This document shows, one piece after another, positions 46,221-54,937 of a stretch of DNA of 64,000 nt. The DNA is taken from assembly GCF_000157895.3 (NCBI RefSeq), contig NC_022663.1, positions 1,116,001-1,180,000 on the forward strand. The letters run 5' to 3'. This stretch comes from Mycobacterium kansasii ATCC 12478 (GTDB lineage: Bacteria > Actinomycetota > Actinomycetes > Mycobacteriales > Mycobacteriaceae). Numbering within the stretch: the first letter of the stretch is position 1; every line of letters begins with the position of its first letter. The notes beneath the pieces are model-generated. The model was not told where the DNA came from. It did no database searches and worked only from the letters and a program-made list of their open reading frames with translations. Made by a program: the position numbers and the translations under genes.

Positions 46221-47051
46221 CTAACGGTCAACGTGCAGGCAGACTGCGACCGCCCCGGCGCCCACGTGTACCGCCAGCACCGGCCCCAAGTCGGTCACGA
46301 TTGCCGGCTCACCCGCCGGGAGCCGCCGGGCCAGCTCCGCCGCCACTTCCCCGGCGCCGCCGGAGTTGGCGACGTGATGCACCGCAACAGCAGCAGGGCC
46401 TTCGCCCACCACCTCGCACACCCTGTCGATCATCGCCGCCATCGCGTGTTTGACCGTGCGAACACGTTGGGCCAGAACAAGTTTCCCGTCGTCGATGCGA
46501 AGTATCGGCTTGAGCGCCAGCGCGGTACCCAGCCATGCCTTGGCTCCGCCGATCCGCCCGCTGCGGCGCAGGTTGTCCAGCCGGTGTACGACGATGAACG
46601 CTTGCGTACGCCGCACCGCTTCCTGGGCGGCGCGAGCAACGGCATCCAGGTCATTGCCGGCCGCCGCGGCACGCGCGGCAGCCAGCACCGTGAATCCGGT
46701 GCCCATCGCCGCCGACTTCGAGTCGATGACCCGCACGGCCGGGCCGAGGCCGGCCGCGGTCAGCTCGGCGGCACGGCAGGTTCCCGACAGTCCCGACGAG
46801 ATATGTACCGCCACCACGCCGTCGCCGTCGCTGTCGGCCAGCGCCTGCCGGTAGGCGGCATCCAGCTCGGCTGGGGTGGCCGCGGCGGTGGTGGCGTGGC
46901 GCTGGTAGATGTCGGCGGGTATCTCATCGACACCGTCGCGAAGGTCGGCGCCGTCGAGCAGGATATGCAGCGGCACTTCGCGTATCGCCCAGGTGTCGCG
47001 CAGGTCGGCAGGTAGGCGCGCCGACGTATCCGTCACCACCACGACGGACAT
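46221..47051 (-). CDS. DegV family fatty-acid-binding protein (Rv2417c-like)
   Basis: 276 residues from ATG 47051 (MSVVVVTDTSARLPADLRD). DegV fold with the lipid-headgroup motif VHISSGLSGTCRAAEL (about 82-95) and the second-domain block HRLDNLRRSGRIGGAKAWLG. In Gram-positives DegV/FakB proteins present fatty acids to a kinase; no FakA is adjacent, so the partner is unknown. It starts 3 bases after the octT stop and closes the minus-strand unit nadD-rsfS-gpgP-octT-degV. Confidence 0.88.
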   Translation of the reverse strand: MSVVVVTDTSARLPADLRDTWAIREVPLHILLDGADLRDGVDEIPADIYQRHATTAAATPAELDAAYRQALADSDGDGVVAVHISSGLSGTCRAAELTAAGLGPAVRVIDSKSAAMGTGFTVLAAARAAAAGNDLDAVARAAQEAVRRTQAFIVVHRLDNLRRSGRIGGAKAWLGTALALKPILRIDDGKLVLAQRVRTVKHAMAAMIDRVCEVVGEGPAAVAVHHVANSGGAGEVAAELARRLPAGEPAIVTDLGPVLAVHVGAGAVAVCLHVDR

Positions 47052-47054
47052 GGC

Positions 47055-47792
47055 TCAGCCGCGCGGCTTCTCGTTCGGCACCCCGGCTTCGGCCAGCGCC
47101 TTGAGCATCAGTTCCGCGACCGCCTGATGGGCTTCGAAGTTCCAGTGAATGCCGTCCGGATTGCCTCGCCCACTCATAATGTGCTCGGCGACAGCGGCTT
47201 TGAGGTCCACCAGGGGAATATCGTGACCCTGTGCCCATTCGATGATCGCGGCCGCGGTAGCCTTCCGGCCGTGGTGCGCCCTGCGGTAGGTCTCGGCGAT
47301 GTGCACCGACGGCAGGGATGCCACCACCGGGATGCCGGGCCGGTTGAAATCTATTGCGCCGCGGGTCTGTTCGAGGTATTCGACGGTCAGGTGCGGGGGT
47401 AGCGCGGACCGGGCCACCGGCGAAAACCGGGGCTGCGCCCAGGCGTAGCCGTCGCGCGCCCACCGCCGTAACCAGGGTGGGCGGACGTACCGGATGAGTT
47501 CACGCAGCGCGGTCGGCAGCACCGACGGCAGCGAATCCATCCCGCTGGTGGCGAAGACCACCGCTCCCGCCCGGGGCAGCGCCGCCCACGAACGCGGGTC
47601 TTGGGTCGCCGCCCACCACACGTCCCGGCACGTCCAGCCGATGCGGCCGATCAATTCTAGATCCCAATCCAGTTGGGCTGCAACGATATTGGGCCAGATG
47701 CGCGGGTCGTCGGCGGGTAGGCCGCCGGTGGGCCCGTAATAGGCCAGCGAGTCGGCGAAGACCAGCAGCACCGGCCGAGCCTCAGAGGACAT
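47055..47792 (-). CDS. octT: diglucosylglycerate octanoyltransferase OctT
   Basis: SGNH-fold acyltransferase that octanoylates diglucosylglycerate, an early step of methylglucose lipopolysaccharide synthesis. 245 residues from ATG 47792 (MSSEARPVLLVFADSLAYYG), inside the last codons of gpgP (11-base overlap); the longer open frame is rejected. The nucleophile block is FADSLAYYG (an ADS variant of GDS), and the catalytic Asp-His is in NPDGIHWN near the C-terminus. Its coupling to gpgP, the preceding pathway enzyme, supports the assignment. It corresponds to Rv2418c. Confidence 0.88.
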   Translation of the reverse strand: MSSEARPVLLVFADSLAYYGPTGGLPADDPRIWPNIVAAQLDWDLELIGRIGWTCRDVWWAATQDPRSWAALPRAGAVVFATSGMDSLPSVLPTALRELIRYVRPPWLRRWARDGYAWAQPRFSPVARSALPPHLTVEYLEQTRGAIDFNRPGIPVVASLPSVHIAETYRRAHHGRKATAAAIIEWAQGHDIPLVDLKAAVAEHIMSGRGNPDGIHWNFEAHQAVAELMLKALAEAGVPNEKPRG

Positions 47793-48447
47793 CGCCGACA
47801 ACCTGAGCCGAGGCATTCCACACATCGAGGCGCCAGCGGATCTCGGCGTTATTGCTGGCCGAATGTCCGCTGAGTTGTGTCCAACTGGCGTTGCCCATAC
47901 CACCCAGGGCGGGCCAGTGGGCTACCGGCAGCTGCAGCAGCGCGGCGGTCAGCGCGGCGATGAGCCCTCCGTGGGTCACCAGCACCACCGGTCGATCCGG
48001 TTGTTGAGGGTCACCCCAACCGGGTTCGGCGGACACCAATTCGGTGACCACCGGCAGACTTCGGGCGGCGACGTCAATCCTGCTTTCCCCGCCGTGCGGT
48101 GCCAATGTCGCATCCTCCCGCCAGGCCAGCCGCGCACCAGGCGCTTCGTCGTCGATCTCGGCGTGGGTCATGCCCTGCCAGTCGCTGATGTGAGTTTCGC
48201 GCAACCGGCGGTCAACCCGGACCGGCAATCCGGTCCGTTCTCCCAGTGTCATCGCCGTGTCGTAGGCACGCCGCAGATCCGACGACACGATCAGCAGCGG
48301 CTGCATCTTGCCCAGCGCTTCGGCGGCGGCGACCGCCTGGGCTCGGCCCAGGTCGGTCAAGTGGGTGTCCAGGTGACCCTGCATCCGGCTGCCCAGGTTG
48401 AAATCGGTTTGCCCGTGGCGCAGCATCACCAGCCGCCGCACCCTCAT
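47782..48447 (-). CDS. gpgP: glucosyl-3-phosphoglycerate phosphatase GpgP
   Basis: Histidine-phosphatase-fold enzyme removing phosphate from glucosyl-3-phosphoglycerate to give glucosylglycerate. 221 residues from ATG 48447 (MRVRRLVMLRHGQTDFNLGS), overlapping the rsfS stop in ATGA. The phosphohistidine motif RHGQT lies at residues 10-14; DLRRAYDTAM, RLRETHISDWQGMTHAEIDD and VLVTHGG (second His) complete the site. It corresponds to Rv2419c. It is followed with overlap by octT. Confidence 0.9.
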   Translation of the reverse strand: MRVRRLVMLRHGQTDFNLGSRMQGHLDTHLTDLGRAQAVAAAEALGKMQPLLIVSSDLRRAYDTAMTLGERTGLPVRVDRRLRETHISDWQGMTHAEIDDEAPGARLAWREDATLAPHGGESRIDVAARSLPVVTELVSAEPGWGDPQQPDRPVVLVTHGGLIAALTAALLQLPVAHWPALGGMGNASWTQLSGHSASNNAEIRWRLDVWNASAQVVGDVL

Positions 48448-48824
48448 TGCAGATCCTCGGAGGTCGGCGCCAGGTTCACCGGCACCACCGGGCAGTCGCT
48501 CCACAGCCGGTCCAGGGCGTAGAAGTCCCGGTCATCCTGGTGCTGGACATGCACGACGATGTCGCGGTAATCCAGCAACGTCCAGCGGCCTTCCCGGGCG
48601 CCCTCGCGCCGCGCCGGCCGGTAACCAGCCCGGCGCATCTTCTCCTCGACTTCGTCGACGATCGCGTTGACCTGCCGTTCGTTGGACGCCGAGGCAATGA
48701 CGAAACAGTCCGTGATGACCAGTTGCCCCGAGACGTCGATGACCACGACGTCGTCGGCGAGCTTGGCTGCGGCCGCACCGGCGGCCACGGTCGCCATATC
48801 GATGGCTTCCTGAGTGGCGGTCAT
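48444..48824 (-). CDS. rsfS: ribosomal silencing factor RsfS
   Basis: Binds ribosomal protein L14 and blocks subunit joining during starvation. 126 residues from ATG 48824, overlapping the nadD stop (ATGA). Family blocks are KLADDVVVIDVSGQLVITDC, FVIASASNERQVNAIVDEVE, EGRWTLLDYRDIVVHVQHQD and the end YALDRLWSDCPVV. The nadD-rsfS pairing is widely conserved. It corresponds to Rv2420c. Confidence 0.93.
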   Translation of the reverse strand: MTATQEAIDMATVAAGAAAAKLADDVVVIDVSGQLVITDCFVIASASNERQVNAIVDEVEEKMRRAGYRPARREGAREGRWTLLDYRDIVVHVQHQDDRDFYALDRLWSDCPVVPVNLAPTSEDLQ

Positions 48825-49486
48825 GCGCTGTTTCCCGCAGTCAGGCTGGAGCTCGTGGGGTTCGCGGGCTCCTCGGGTTTGCGGTAGAGGCGGCGCTTGG
48901 AGACGTACTGCACGACGCCGTCGGGCATCAGGTACCACAATGGCCGTGATTCTGCGGCCCGCTGACGGCAATCGGTGGACGAGATGGCCAGCGCCGGGAT
49001 CTCGACCAGGGTCAAGGCATCCTCGGACAGCCCGGCCAGGGCGGCGGTGACATGGTCGTGGCGCAGGTCGTAGCCGGGTCGGCTGACACCGACGAACCGC
49101 GCCAGCTCGAACAGCTCCTCCCAGCGGTGCCACGACAGAATCGACGCCAGTGCGTCGGCGCCGGTGATGAAGTACAGCTGCGCCTGCGGGTCGAGGTCGT
49201 GCAGATCGCGCAACGTGTCCTTGGTGTAGGTGGGGCCGCCGCGGTCGATGTCGACCCGGCTCACCGAAAAGCGGGGATTGGACGCGGTCGCGATCACCGT
49301 CATCAGATAGCGGTCCTCGGCGGCGGAAACGTCGCCGCCCTTCTGCCAGGGCTGGCCGCTGGGCACGAACACCACTTCGTCCAGGTCGAACCGGTCGGCG
49401 ACCTCGCTGGCGGCCACCAGGTGGCCGTGGTGGATGGGATCGAATGTCCCACCCATCACTCCCAGCCTGCGACGGTGCCTTTGCAC
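48821..49486 (-). CDS. nadD: nicotinate-nucleotide adenylyltransferase NadD
   Basis: Adenylates nicotinate mononucleotide in NAD synthesis. 221 residues from GTG 49486. The nucleotidyltransferase motif GVMGGTFDPIHHGHLVAA (HxGH at 18-21) and the C-terminal ISSTDCRQR are conserved; FVPSGQPWQKGG and YFITGADALASILSWHRWEE are typical of NadD. It is the first gene of the minus-strand unit and ends overlapping rsfS. It corresponds to Rv2421c. Confidence 0.94.
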   Translation of the reverse strand: MQRHRRRLGVMGGTFDPIHHGHLVAASEVADRFDLDEVVFVPSGQPWQKGGDVSAAEDRYLMTVIATASNPRFSVSRVDIDRGGPTYTKDTLRDLHDLDPQAQLYFITGADALASILSWHRWEELFELARFVGVSRPGYDLRHDHVTAALAGLSEDALTLVEIPALAISSTDCRQRAAESRPLWYLMPDGVVQYVSKRRLYRKPEEPANPTSSSLTAGNSA

Positions 49487-49880
49487 GATTTGCCAGCTTA
49501 CTTCGACCTTTCGCGGATCTTGTCGCGCGGTTCAGCTGGCCTGCATCGTCGACGATGCGCTGGCCGGATGCAACCGCCGAAGAGCATCGGCGGATCCTGG
49601 CACGCCGGAATCGGCGGGCGCCGGACGTCTCCGCGCCTCACTCGGAAATTCATGGTTGAGCTGACCACGAATGCTGCTGGTCAACGATGTCCTCTGGGCG
49701 CAGCCCCCGGACGCCGGGCTCTGTTTTCGGCACGCCGATACCGCAGCTTGGCTCAAACCGCTCGTCATGGCAGGCGTTGGGGAGATGCCTCAGGTGCTGA
49801 CCCAATCGGCGGCCATGCCACCGGATCGAGTGTGCAGTGACGGCTTTGACTGTGTATGTAGGGCGGGCACGTGCACGAGT

Positions 49881-49976
49881 CGGCCGCCCTGACGGCACAC
49901 TCGACGCCGCCAGCGCACACTCGGCGCTGCCAGCCACACTCGGCGCCGCCAGCGCACACTCGGCGCCGCCAGCCAC
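49881..49976. repeat. tandem repeat, 19-21 base unit, about 5 copies
   Basis: Units read CGGCGCCGCCAGCGCACACT with variants: 49881-49901 (diverged), 49902-49921, 49922-49940 (19 bases, CGGCGCTGCCAGCCACACT), 49941-49960 and 49961-49976 (partial). The alternation of AGCGCACACT and AGCCACACT between copies suggests that a two-unit block was duplicated. It is a candidate variable-number locus. Confidence 0.8.
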
Positions 49977-50126
49977 CGACCTAACCGCACCAGCACGCGA
50001 TCTTCCATCTCCCACACCGGCCCCCGCGACCGCCCGGAACTGGACATCGAGTTGCTGATCCGAGCGCCGCGATCCGTCAGCCATTCGTTGGCCGGCGCCA
50101 GTTCGGAGGACGTCGGGCCTCAGCAT

Positions 50127-50162
50127 GGCCTAAGCCGGCCTAAGCCGGCCTAAGCCGGCCTA
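50127..50162. repeat. perfect 10-base tandem repeat, 3.6 copies
   Basis: GGCCTAAGCC is repeated three times without change and followed by GGCCTA. It lies 49 bases before the methyltransferase start. Ten bases is close to one helical turn, so bound proteins would face the same side; it could equally be slippage-prone neutral DNA. Confidence 0.85.
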
Positions 50163-50210
50163 CACCATTGCTTCAATGCCGGTGTAACCGCGCGCCAGGT
50201 CGTGTAAAAG

Positions 50211-51263
50211 GTGTCTGTGGATAACATGGCGCCCAGGCCGGACCAGCCCACAGCGTTGCTGAAGGAGTCCATGACCCGGCGGTTCTACACCCGCTCCCAG
50301 GTCACCGGCGAGATCACGTTGCCGGCCGTGCCGGGCATGATCGACGAATACGTGGCGATGTGCGCCAAGCTCTTCGCCACCGTGGGCCGGCAGTTTTCCG
50401 ACGACGAACTTGCCCATGTCAGAAAGGTCCTCGAGGCCCAATTGGCCGAGGCGTACGCCGCCTCGCATCGCTCGAACATCATCATCTCGTTCAATGCTCC
50501 GATCGGCCCCACCCTGCACTACCAGGTGCGCGCCCATTGGCGAACCGTGGCCCAGGAATACGAGAACTGGATCAGCACCCGCGAGCCCCCGCTGTTCGGG
50601 ACCGAGCCTGACGCACGGGTGTGGGCGCTGGCCAACGAAGCGGCCGAACCCCGCACTGTCCGGGTGCTCGAGATCGGGGCGGGAACCGGCCGAAACACCC
50701 TTGCCCTGGCGCGGCGCGGACATCCGGTCGACGTGGTGGAAATGACCCCGAAGTTCGCCGACATCATCCGGTGCGACGCCGAACGGGAATCCCTCGACGT
50801 GCGGGTCATCGTGCGGGATGTCTTTTCGAGCATGGACGAGCTGCGGCGCGACTACCAGCTGATTGTGCTCTCCGAAGTGGTATCTGATTTCCGGACGACA
50901 CAGCAGTTGCGCGGCCTGTTCGAACTGGCGGCACAGTGCCTGGTTCCCGGCGGCCGCTTGGTGTTCAACGCATTCCTGACCGACCCGGACTACATCCTCG
51001 ACGAGGCCACCCGGGAGTTCGGGCAACAGGTGTACACGAGCATCTTCACCCGACCCGAGATGGCGGCTGCCGCAGGCGGACTTCCGCTGGAGCTCGTCGG
51101 AGACGACTCCGTCTACGACTACGAGAAGGCGCACCTGCCCCCGGGCGCCTGGCCGCCCACCAGCTGGTATGCCGACTGGGTCAGCGGCCTCGACGTGTTC
51201 CCCGTCGAGCGGGAGACGAGCCCGATCACGATGCGCTGGCTCGTCTTCCGCAAAACCCGCTGA
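50211..51263 (+). CDS. SAM-dependent methyltransferase, class I
   Basis: 350 residues from GTG 50211; GTG 50217 (better placed after AAAGG) and ATG 50226 (MAPRPDQPTALLKESM) are alternative starts. An N-terminal helical domain of about 140 residues precedes a Rossmann methyltransferase core with motif I VRVLEIGAGTGRNTLALARR (about 150), motif II VDVVEMTPKF, motif IV YQLIVLSEVVSDF and LVPGGRLVFNAFL. The substrate is unknown. It converges on the VWA gene (6-base gap). It is not part of the Mtb map here as I recall it. Confidence 0.82.
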   Translation: MSVDNMAPRPDQPTALLKESMTRRFYTRSQVTGEITLPAVPGMIDEYVAMCAKLFATVGRQFSDDELAHVRKVLEAQLAEAYAASHRSNIIISFNAPIGPTLHYQVRAHWRTVAQEYENWISTREPPLFGTEPDARVWALANEAAEPRTVRVLEIGAGTGRNTLALARRGHPVDVVEMTPKFADIIRCDAERESLDVRVIVRDVFSSMDELRRDYQLIVLSEVVSDFRTTQQLRGLFELAAQCLVPGGRLVFNAFLTDPDYILDEATREFGQQVYTSIFTRPEMAAAAGGLPLELVGDDSVYDYEKAHLPPGAWPPTSWYADWVSGLDVFPVERETSPITMRWLVFRKTR

Positions 51264-51269
51264 GCCGGG

Positions 51270-52709
51270 TCACACCGGCAGCAGCTGGTCGATCACTTCG
51301 GCCAGCTGTTTGGCCGAGCGGCATTCGTGCATGGCGATCACTTCCTGATAGCGCGGCACTGCCGAGTCGCCGCTGCCCCACAGGTGTTTGGGCTCGGGGT
51401 TGAGCCAGTGCGCGTGGCGGCTCGCGGTGACCATGTCGGCCAGCACGTCGACGGCCGGGTTGCGGTAGTTGGTGCGGCCGTCGCCGAGTACCAGCAGTGA
51501 GCTGCGCGGCGACAGCACGCTCGGGAACGCCTGTAGGAACGAGACGAACGCGTTGCCGTAGTCGGAATGGCCGTCGCGGGCATACACCCCGGCTTCGCGG
51601 GTGATCCGCTGAATAGCCACGGCCAGATCGGCTTCCGGGCCGAACATGTGGGTCACTTCGTCGGTGGTGTCGATGAAGGCGAACACCCGAACTCGGGAAA
51701 ACTGTTGGCGCAGCGCATGGACCAGCAACAGCGTGAAGTGACTGAACCCGGCGACGGAACCGGAAACGTCGCACAGGACAACCAGTTCCGGACGGGCCGG
51801 GCGCGGTTTGCGCAGCACCACGTCGATCGGGACGCCGCCGGTGGACATCGACTTGCGCAGCGTCTTTCGCAGGTCGATCGATCCGGCGCGGGCCCGGCGC
51901 CGGCGTGCCGCCAGCCGGGTCGCCAGCGTGCGGGCCAGCGGGGCCACCACCCGGCGCATCTGTCGAAGTTGCTCACCGGAAGCGCGCAGGAACTCGACGT
52001 TCTCGGAAAGCTGCGGGATGCCGTACATCTGGACGTGGTCCCGGCCAAGCTGCTCGGCGGTACGTCGCTTGGTCTCCGCGTCGACCAACTTACGCAACTG
52101 TGCAATCCGTTGCGCTGCAAGCGCTTTGGCTATCTGCTCCTGGGTGGGGGTGGGCTCGTCGCCGTAGGGTGCCAGCAGCCCGGCCAGCAGCTTGCCCTCC
52201 AGTTCGTCCAGCGCCATCGCTTTGAGCGCCTGATACGACGAGAACGACGGGCCACGGCTGGAGCTGTATTTGCCGTAGGCCTCGACGATGCGCGCGATCA
52301 TCGCCACCAGCCGTTCGTCCATATCGGCCAGGTCGGGGTTGTCGGTCAGCAGATCCAGCAGCAACTGCCGCATCGCCTCGACGTCGTCGGGCGGCAGCGA
52401 ACCGTCGTCGGCGGCGTCGTCCTCGGTGACCGCCGCGCGGGCGCCCAGTGCTGCGGGAAACCACAGGTCGAACATCGCGTCGTAGGTCTCGCGGTGATCA
52501 GGGCGGCGCAGCACCGCGCACGCGATGCCCTCCCGCAACACGTCACGATCGCCCAGACCCAGGGTTGCCATCACCCGCCCGGCATCCACCGTTTCGGACG
52601 GACCCACCGAAATCCCAACGGCGCGAAGCGCTTCCACGAACCCGACCAGATGGCCGGGCAGCCCGTGCGGGGCGAGCGGCCGGGTGGGACGGATACGTCG
52701 GGTGGCCAT
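51270..52709 (-). CDS. VWA-domain protein, CoxE-like (Rv2425c-like)
   Basis: 479 residues from ATG 52709 (MATRRIRPTRPLAPHGLPGH). An N-terminal helical region of about 280 residues precedes the VWA domain (about 300-450) with the MIDAS motif DVSGSVAGFS and later FAFIDTTDEVTHMF and LVLGDGRTNYRNPAVD. It is encoded immediately downstream of a MoxR-type AAA ATPase, the usual partner of such VWA proteins. Such pairs remodel or activate enzymes by metal insertion or complex assembly; the target here is unknown. It corresponds to Rv2425c. Confidence 0.87.
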   Translation of the reverse strand: MATRRIRPTRPLAPHGLPGHLVGFVEALRAVGISVGPSETVDAGRVMATLGLGDRDVLREGIACAVLRRPDHRETYDAMFDLWFPAALGARAAVTEDDAADDGSLPPDDVEAMRQLLLDLLTDNPDLADMDERLVAMIARIVEAYGKYSSSRGPSFSSYQALKAMALDELEGKLLAGLLAPYGDEPTPTQEQIAKALAAQRIAQLRKLVDAETKRRTAEQLGRDHVQMYGIPQLSENVEFLRASGEQLRQMRRVVAPLARTLATRLAARRRRARAGSIDLRKTLRKSMSTGGVPIDVVLRKPRPARPELVVLCDVSGSVAGFSHFTLLLVHALRQQFSRVRVFAFIDTTDEVTHMFGPEADLAVAIQRITREAGVYARDGHSDYGNAFVSFLQAFPSVLSPRSSLLVLGDGRTNYRNPAVDVLADMVTASRHAHWLNPEPKHLWGSGDSAVPRYQEVIAMHECRSAKQLAEVIDQLLPV

Positions 52710-52722
52710 CGGTGCAGTCCCT

Positions 52723-53598
52723 TCAGTTGAGCCGCAGCTCGCCGGCCGCGCGTTGCTGGTCGGATTGGTGTTTGAGCACGACGCCGAGCGTGGCGGCCAC
52801 CACGGCGTCGTCGATGGTGTCCAGGCCCAGCGCCAGCACCGTCCGTCCCCAGTCGATGGTCTCGGCGATCGACGGCACCTTCTTGAGCTGCATGCCGCGC
52901 AGTACCCCGATAATGCGCACCAGCTCCTCGGCCAGGTGCCCGGGCAGCTCGGGAACCCGCGACAGCAGGATGCGTCGCTCCAGCTCGGGACTGGGGAAAT
53001 CGATGTGCAGGAACAGGCAGCGACGCTTGAGTGCCTCGGACAGTTCGCGGGTGGCGTTGGAGGTCAGCACCACGAACGGCGCCCGCTCGGCGGTGAGCGT
53101 GCCCAGCTCGGGAACGGTCACCGCGAAGTCGGAGAGCACCTCCAGCAGCAGGCCTTCGATTTCGATGTCGGCTTTGTCGGTTTCGTCGATCAGCAGCACC
53201 GTCGGATCGGTGCGCCGGATCGCCGTCAGCAACGGACGCTGCAGCAGGAACTCCTCGCTGAATACGTCGTCCTTGGTGCTCTGCCAGTCGCCCGAGCCGG
53301 CCTGGATGCGCAGGATCTGCTTGGCATGGTTCCACTCGTAGAGGGCCCGTGCCTCGTCGACGCCCTCATAGCACTGCAGCCGGACCAGGCCGGATCCGGT
53401 GGCCTGGGCGACGGCACGCGCGAGTTCGGTTTTGCCGACGCCGGCCGGGCCTTCCACCAGTAGCGGCTTACCGAGCCGGTCGGCTAGGAAGACGGCCGTC
53501 GAGGTGGCGGTGTCGGGCAGGTAACCGGTCTCGGCCAGCCGCCGCGAGACGTCGGCGATGTCGGCGAATAGTGGCGTGGACCGAGCGGGTACCGTCAC
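52723..53598 (-). CDS. MoxR-type AAA ATPase (Rv2426c-like)
   Basis: 291 residues from GTG 53598. Walker A is EGPAGVGKTEL (about 50-57), Walker B TVLLIDETDKADIE, sensor I FVVLTSNATRELSEA, and the Arg finger region ALKRRCLFLHIDFPS. The block LQCYEGVDEARALYEWNHAK is typical of the CoxD-like branch. It is 13 bases upstream of the VWA partner. It corresponds to Rv2426c and is distinct from the MoxR at the right edge. Confidence 0.9.
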   Translation of the reverse strand: MTVPARSTPLFADIADVSRRLAETGYLPDTATSTAVFLADRLGKPLLVEGPAGVGKTELARAVAQATGSGLVRLQCYEGVDEARALYEWNHAKQILRIQAGSGDWQSTKDDVFSEEFLLQRPLLTAIRRTDPTVLLIDETDKADIEIEGLLLEVLSDFAVTVPELGTLTAERAPFVVLTSNATRELSEALKRRCLFLHIDFPSPELERRILLSRVPELPGHLAEELVRIIGVLRGMQLKKVPSIAETIDWGRTVLALGLDTIDDAVVAATLGVVLKHQSDQQRAAGELRLN

Positions 53599-53623
53599 AA
53601 TCAGTTCTCCTTAACAGGGCCGG

Positions 53624-54937
53624 CTAGGCCGGACGAGTATGGCCGTCTCCCCACACGATCCACTTGGTCGAAGTCAATTCCGGCAGTCCCATCGGACCGC
53701 GGGCATGCAGTTTCTGGGTGGAGATACCGATCTCTGCGCCGAAGCCGAACTGCTCACCGTCGGTGAACGCCGTCGACGCGTTGACCATGACCGCGGCGGA
53801 ATCGACCCGTTCGGTGAACCGTTGAGCCGCAGCAAGATTGGTGGTCACGATGGCTTCGGTGTGTCCGGTGCCGTACTCGTTGATGTGAGCGATCGCCGCG
53901 TCGACACCGTCGACCACGGCCACTGCGATCTCCATCGCCAGGTATTCCCGGCGCAGGTTGTCGTCGTCGGCTTTCTCATCAGCACAGAGGTGAACGGTGA
54001 CGCCGGCGTCCTGCAGCGCCGCCAGTAGCCGGGGCAGTGCGTGATCGGCGATGTTCGCGTCGACCAGCAGCGTCTCGGCCGCGTTGCAGACGCTGGGCCG
54101 ACGGGTCTTGGAGTTCAGCAGCACCCGTTCGGCCACTTCCAGGTCGGCGGCTTCGTGGACGTAGACGTGGCAGTTGCCCACACCGGTTTCGATGGTGGGC
54201 ACCTGGGCGTCGCGAACCACGGCCTCGATCAGGCCCGCGCCCCCGCGCGGAATGGCCACGTCCACCAGGCCGCGCGCCTGGATCAGGTGGGTGACGGTGG
54301 ACCTGTCGGCGGATGGGAGCAGCTGTACCGCATCGACCGGCAGATCCTGGCCGGCCAGCGCCGTGCGCAACGCCGTGACCAGCGCTTCGTTGGACCTCGC
54401 GGCCGAGGAGCTACCGCGCAGCAACGCGGCGTTGCCCGACTTCAAGGTCAGGCCGAAGGCGTCGACGGTGACGTTGGGCCGGCCCTCGTAGATCATCCCG
54501 ACCACCCCGAGCGGGACGCGCTGCTGGCGCAGCTGCAGCCCGTTGGGCAGGGTGTAGCCGCGCAGCACCTCGCCGACCGGATCGGGTAGGCCCGCGACCT
54601 GGCGCAGACCGGCGGCGATACCGTCGATACGCTGCGGGTTCAGGGCAAGCCGGTCGAGCATCGCGGCGGGTGTGCCGGCGGCGCGCGCCGCATCGAGATC
54701 TTCGGCATTGGCAGCCAGAATCCGCTCGGCGCGCGACAAGATCTCGTCGGCTGCGGCATGCAACGCGCGGTCTTTGACGGTCCTGGGCAACACGGCCAGC
54801 AGCCGGGCCGCCACCCGCGCCCGGCGGGCGGCGTCGTGCACCTGTCGACGGTAGTCCGGCTCTCGCTCCTGAGTTGTCCCCCGGGCCTGGGGGCGGGAGG
54901 TGCCCCCAGCGCTCGGGGACGGCGCTTGCACACTCAT
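53624..54937 (-). CDS. proA: gamma-glutamyl phosphate reductase ProA
   Basis: NADPH-dependent reduction of glutamyl-5-phosphate in proline synthesis. 437 residues from ATG 54937 (MSVQAPSPSAGGTSRPQARG). The catalytic Cys lies in KTRRPSVCNAAETLLVD (about 275); other blocks are MIYEGRPNVTVDAFGLTLKS, GNAALLRGSSSA, ETGVGNCHVYVHEAADL and GFGAEIGISTQKLHARGPMG. Mtb ProA is about 415 residues. The extra roughly 22 residues lie near the N-terminus (about 8-29) and are encoded by a hairpin-forming repeat. Translation from an internal codon after the insert cannot be excluded. It corresponds to Rv2427c. Confidence 0.94.
   Translation of the reverse strand: MSVQAPSPSAGGTSRPQARGTTQEREPDYRRQVHDAARRARVAARLLAVLPRTVKDRALHAAADEILSRAERILAANAEDLDAARAAGTPAAMLDRLALNPQRIDGIAAGLRQVAGLPDPVGEVLRGYTLPNGLQLRQQRVPLGVVGMIYEGRPNVTVDAFGLTLKSGNAALLRGSSSAARSNEALVTALRTALAGQDLPVDAVQLLPSADRSTVTHLIQARGLVDVAIPRGGAGLIEAVVRDAQVPTIETGVGNCHVYVHEAADLEVAERVLLNSKTRRPSVCNAAETLLVDANIADHALPRLLAALQDAGVTVHLCADEKADDDNLRREYLAMEIAVAVVDGVDAAIAHINEYGTGHTEAIVTTNLAAAQRFTERVDSAAVMVNASTAFTDGEQFGFGAEIGISTQKLHARGPMGLPELTSTKWIVWGDGHTRPA
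54887..54909. repeat. hairpin repeat inside the proA N-terminal coding region
   Basis: Perfect 8-base arms CTGGGGGC (54887-54894) and GCCCCCAG (54902-54909) around GGGAGGT. With flanks (about 54860-54925) it looks like the short GGGGGCACCTCCCGC-type repeat often seen between mycobacterial genes. Here it lies in frame inside proA and accounts for its extra N-terminal residues (AGGTSRPQARGTT). Confidence 0.6.

Larger units (their letters stand above)
49487..50210. other. 724-base intergenic region with repeats, no convincing gene
   Basis: In Mtb Rv2422, Rv2423 and an IS1558 copy occupy this interval. None is recognised here. Short open frames on both strands (for example 49671-49892 plus, 49650-50126 minus) lack ribosome-binding sites and recognisable products, and the minus frame is produced by the tandem repeat at 49881-49976. 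A second tandem repeat lies at 50127-50162. Confidence 0.6.

Noticed and set aside
49650..50126. 158-codon minus-strand frame after nadD
   Set aside because: Its central part is translated tandem repeat; no start signal or known homology.
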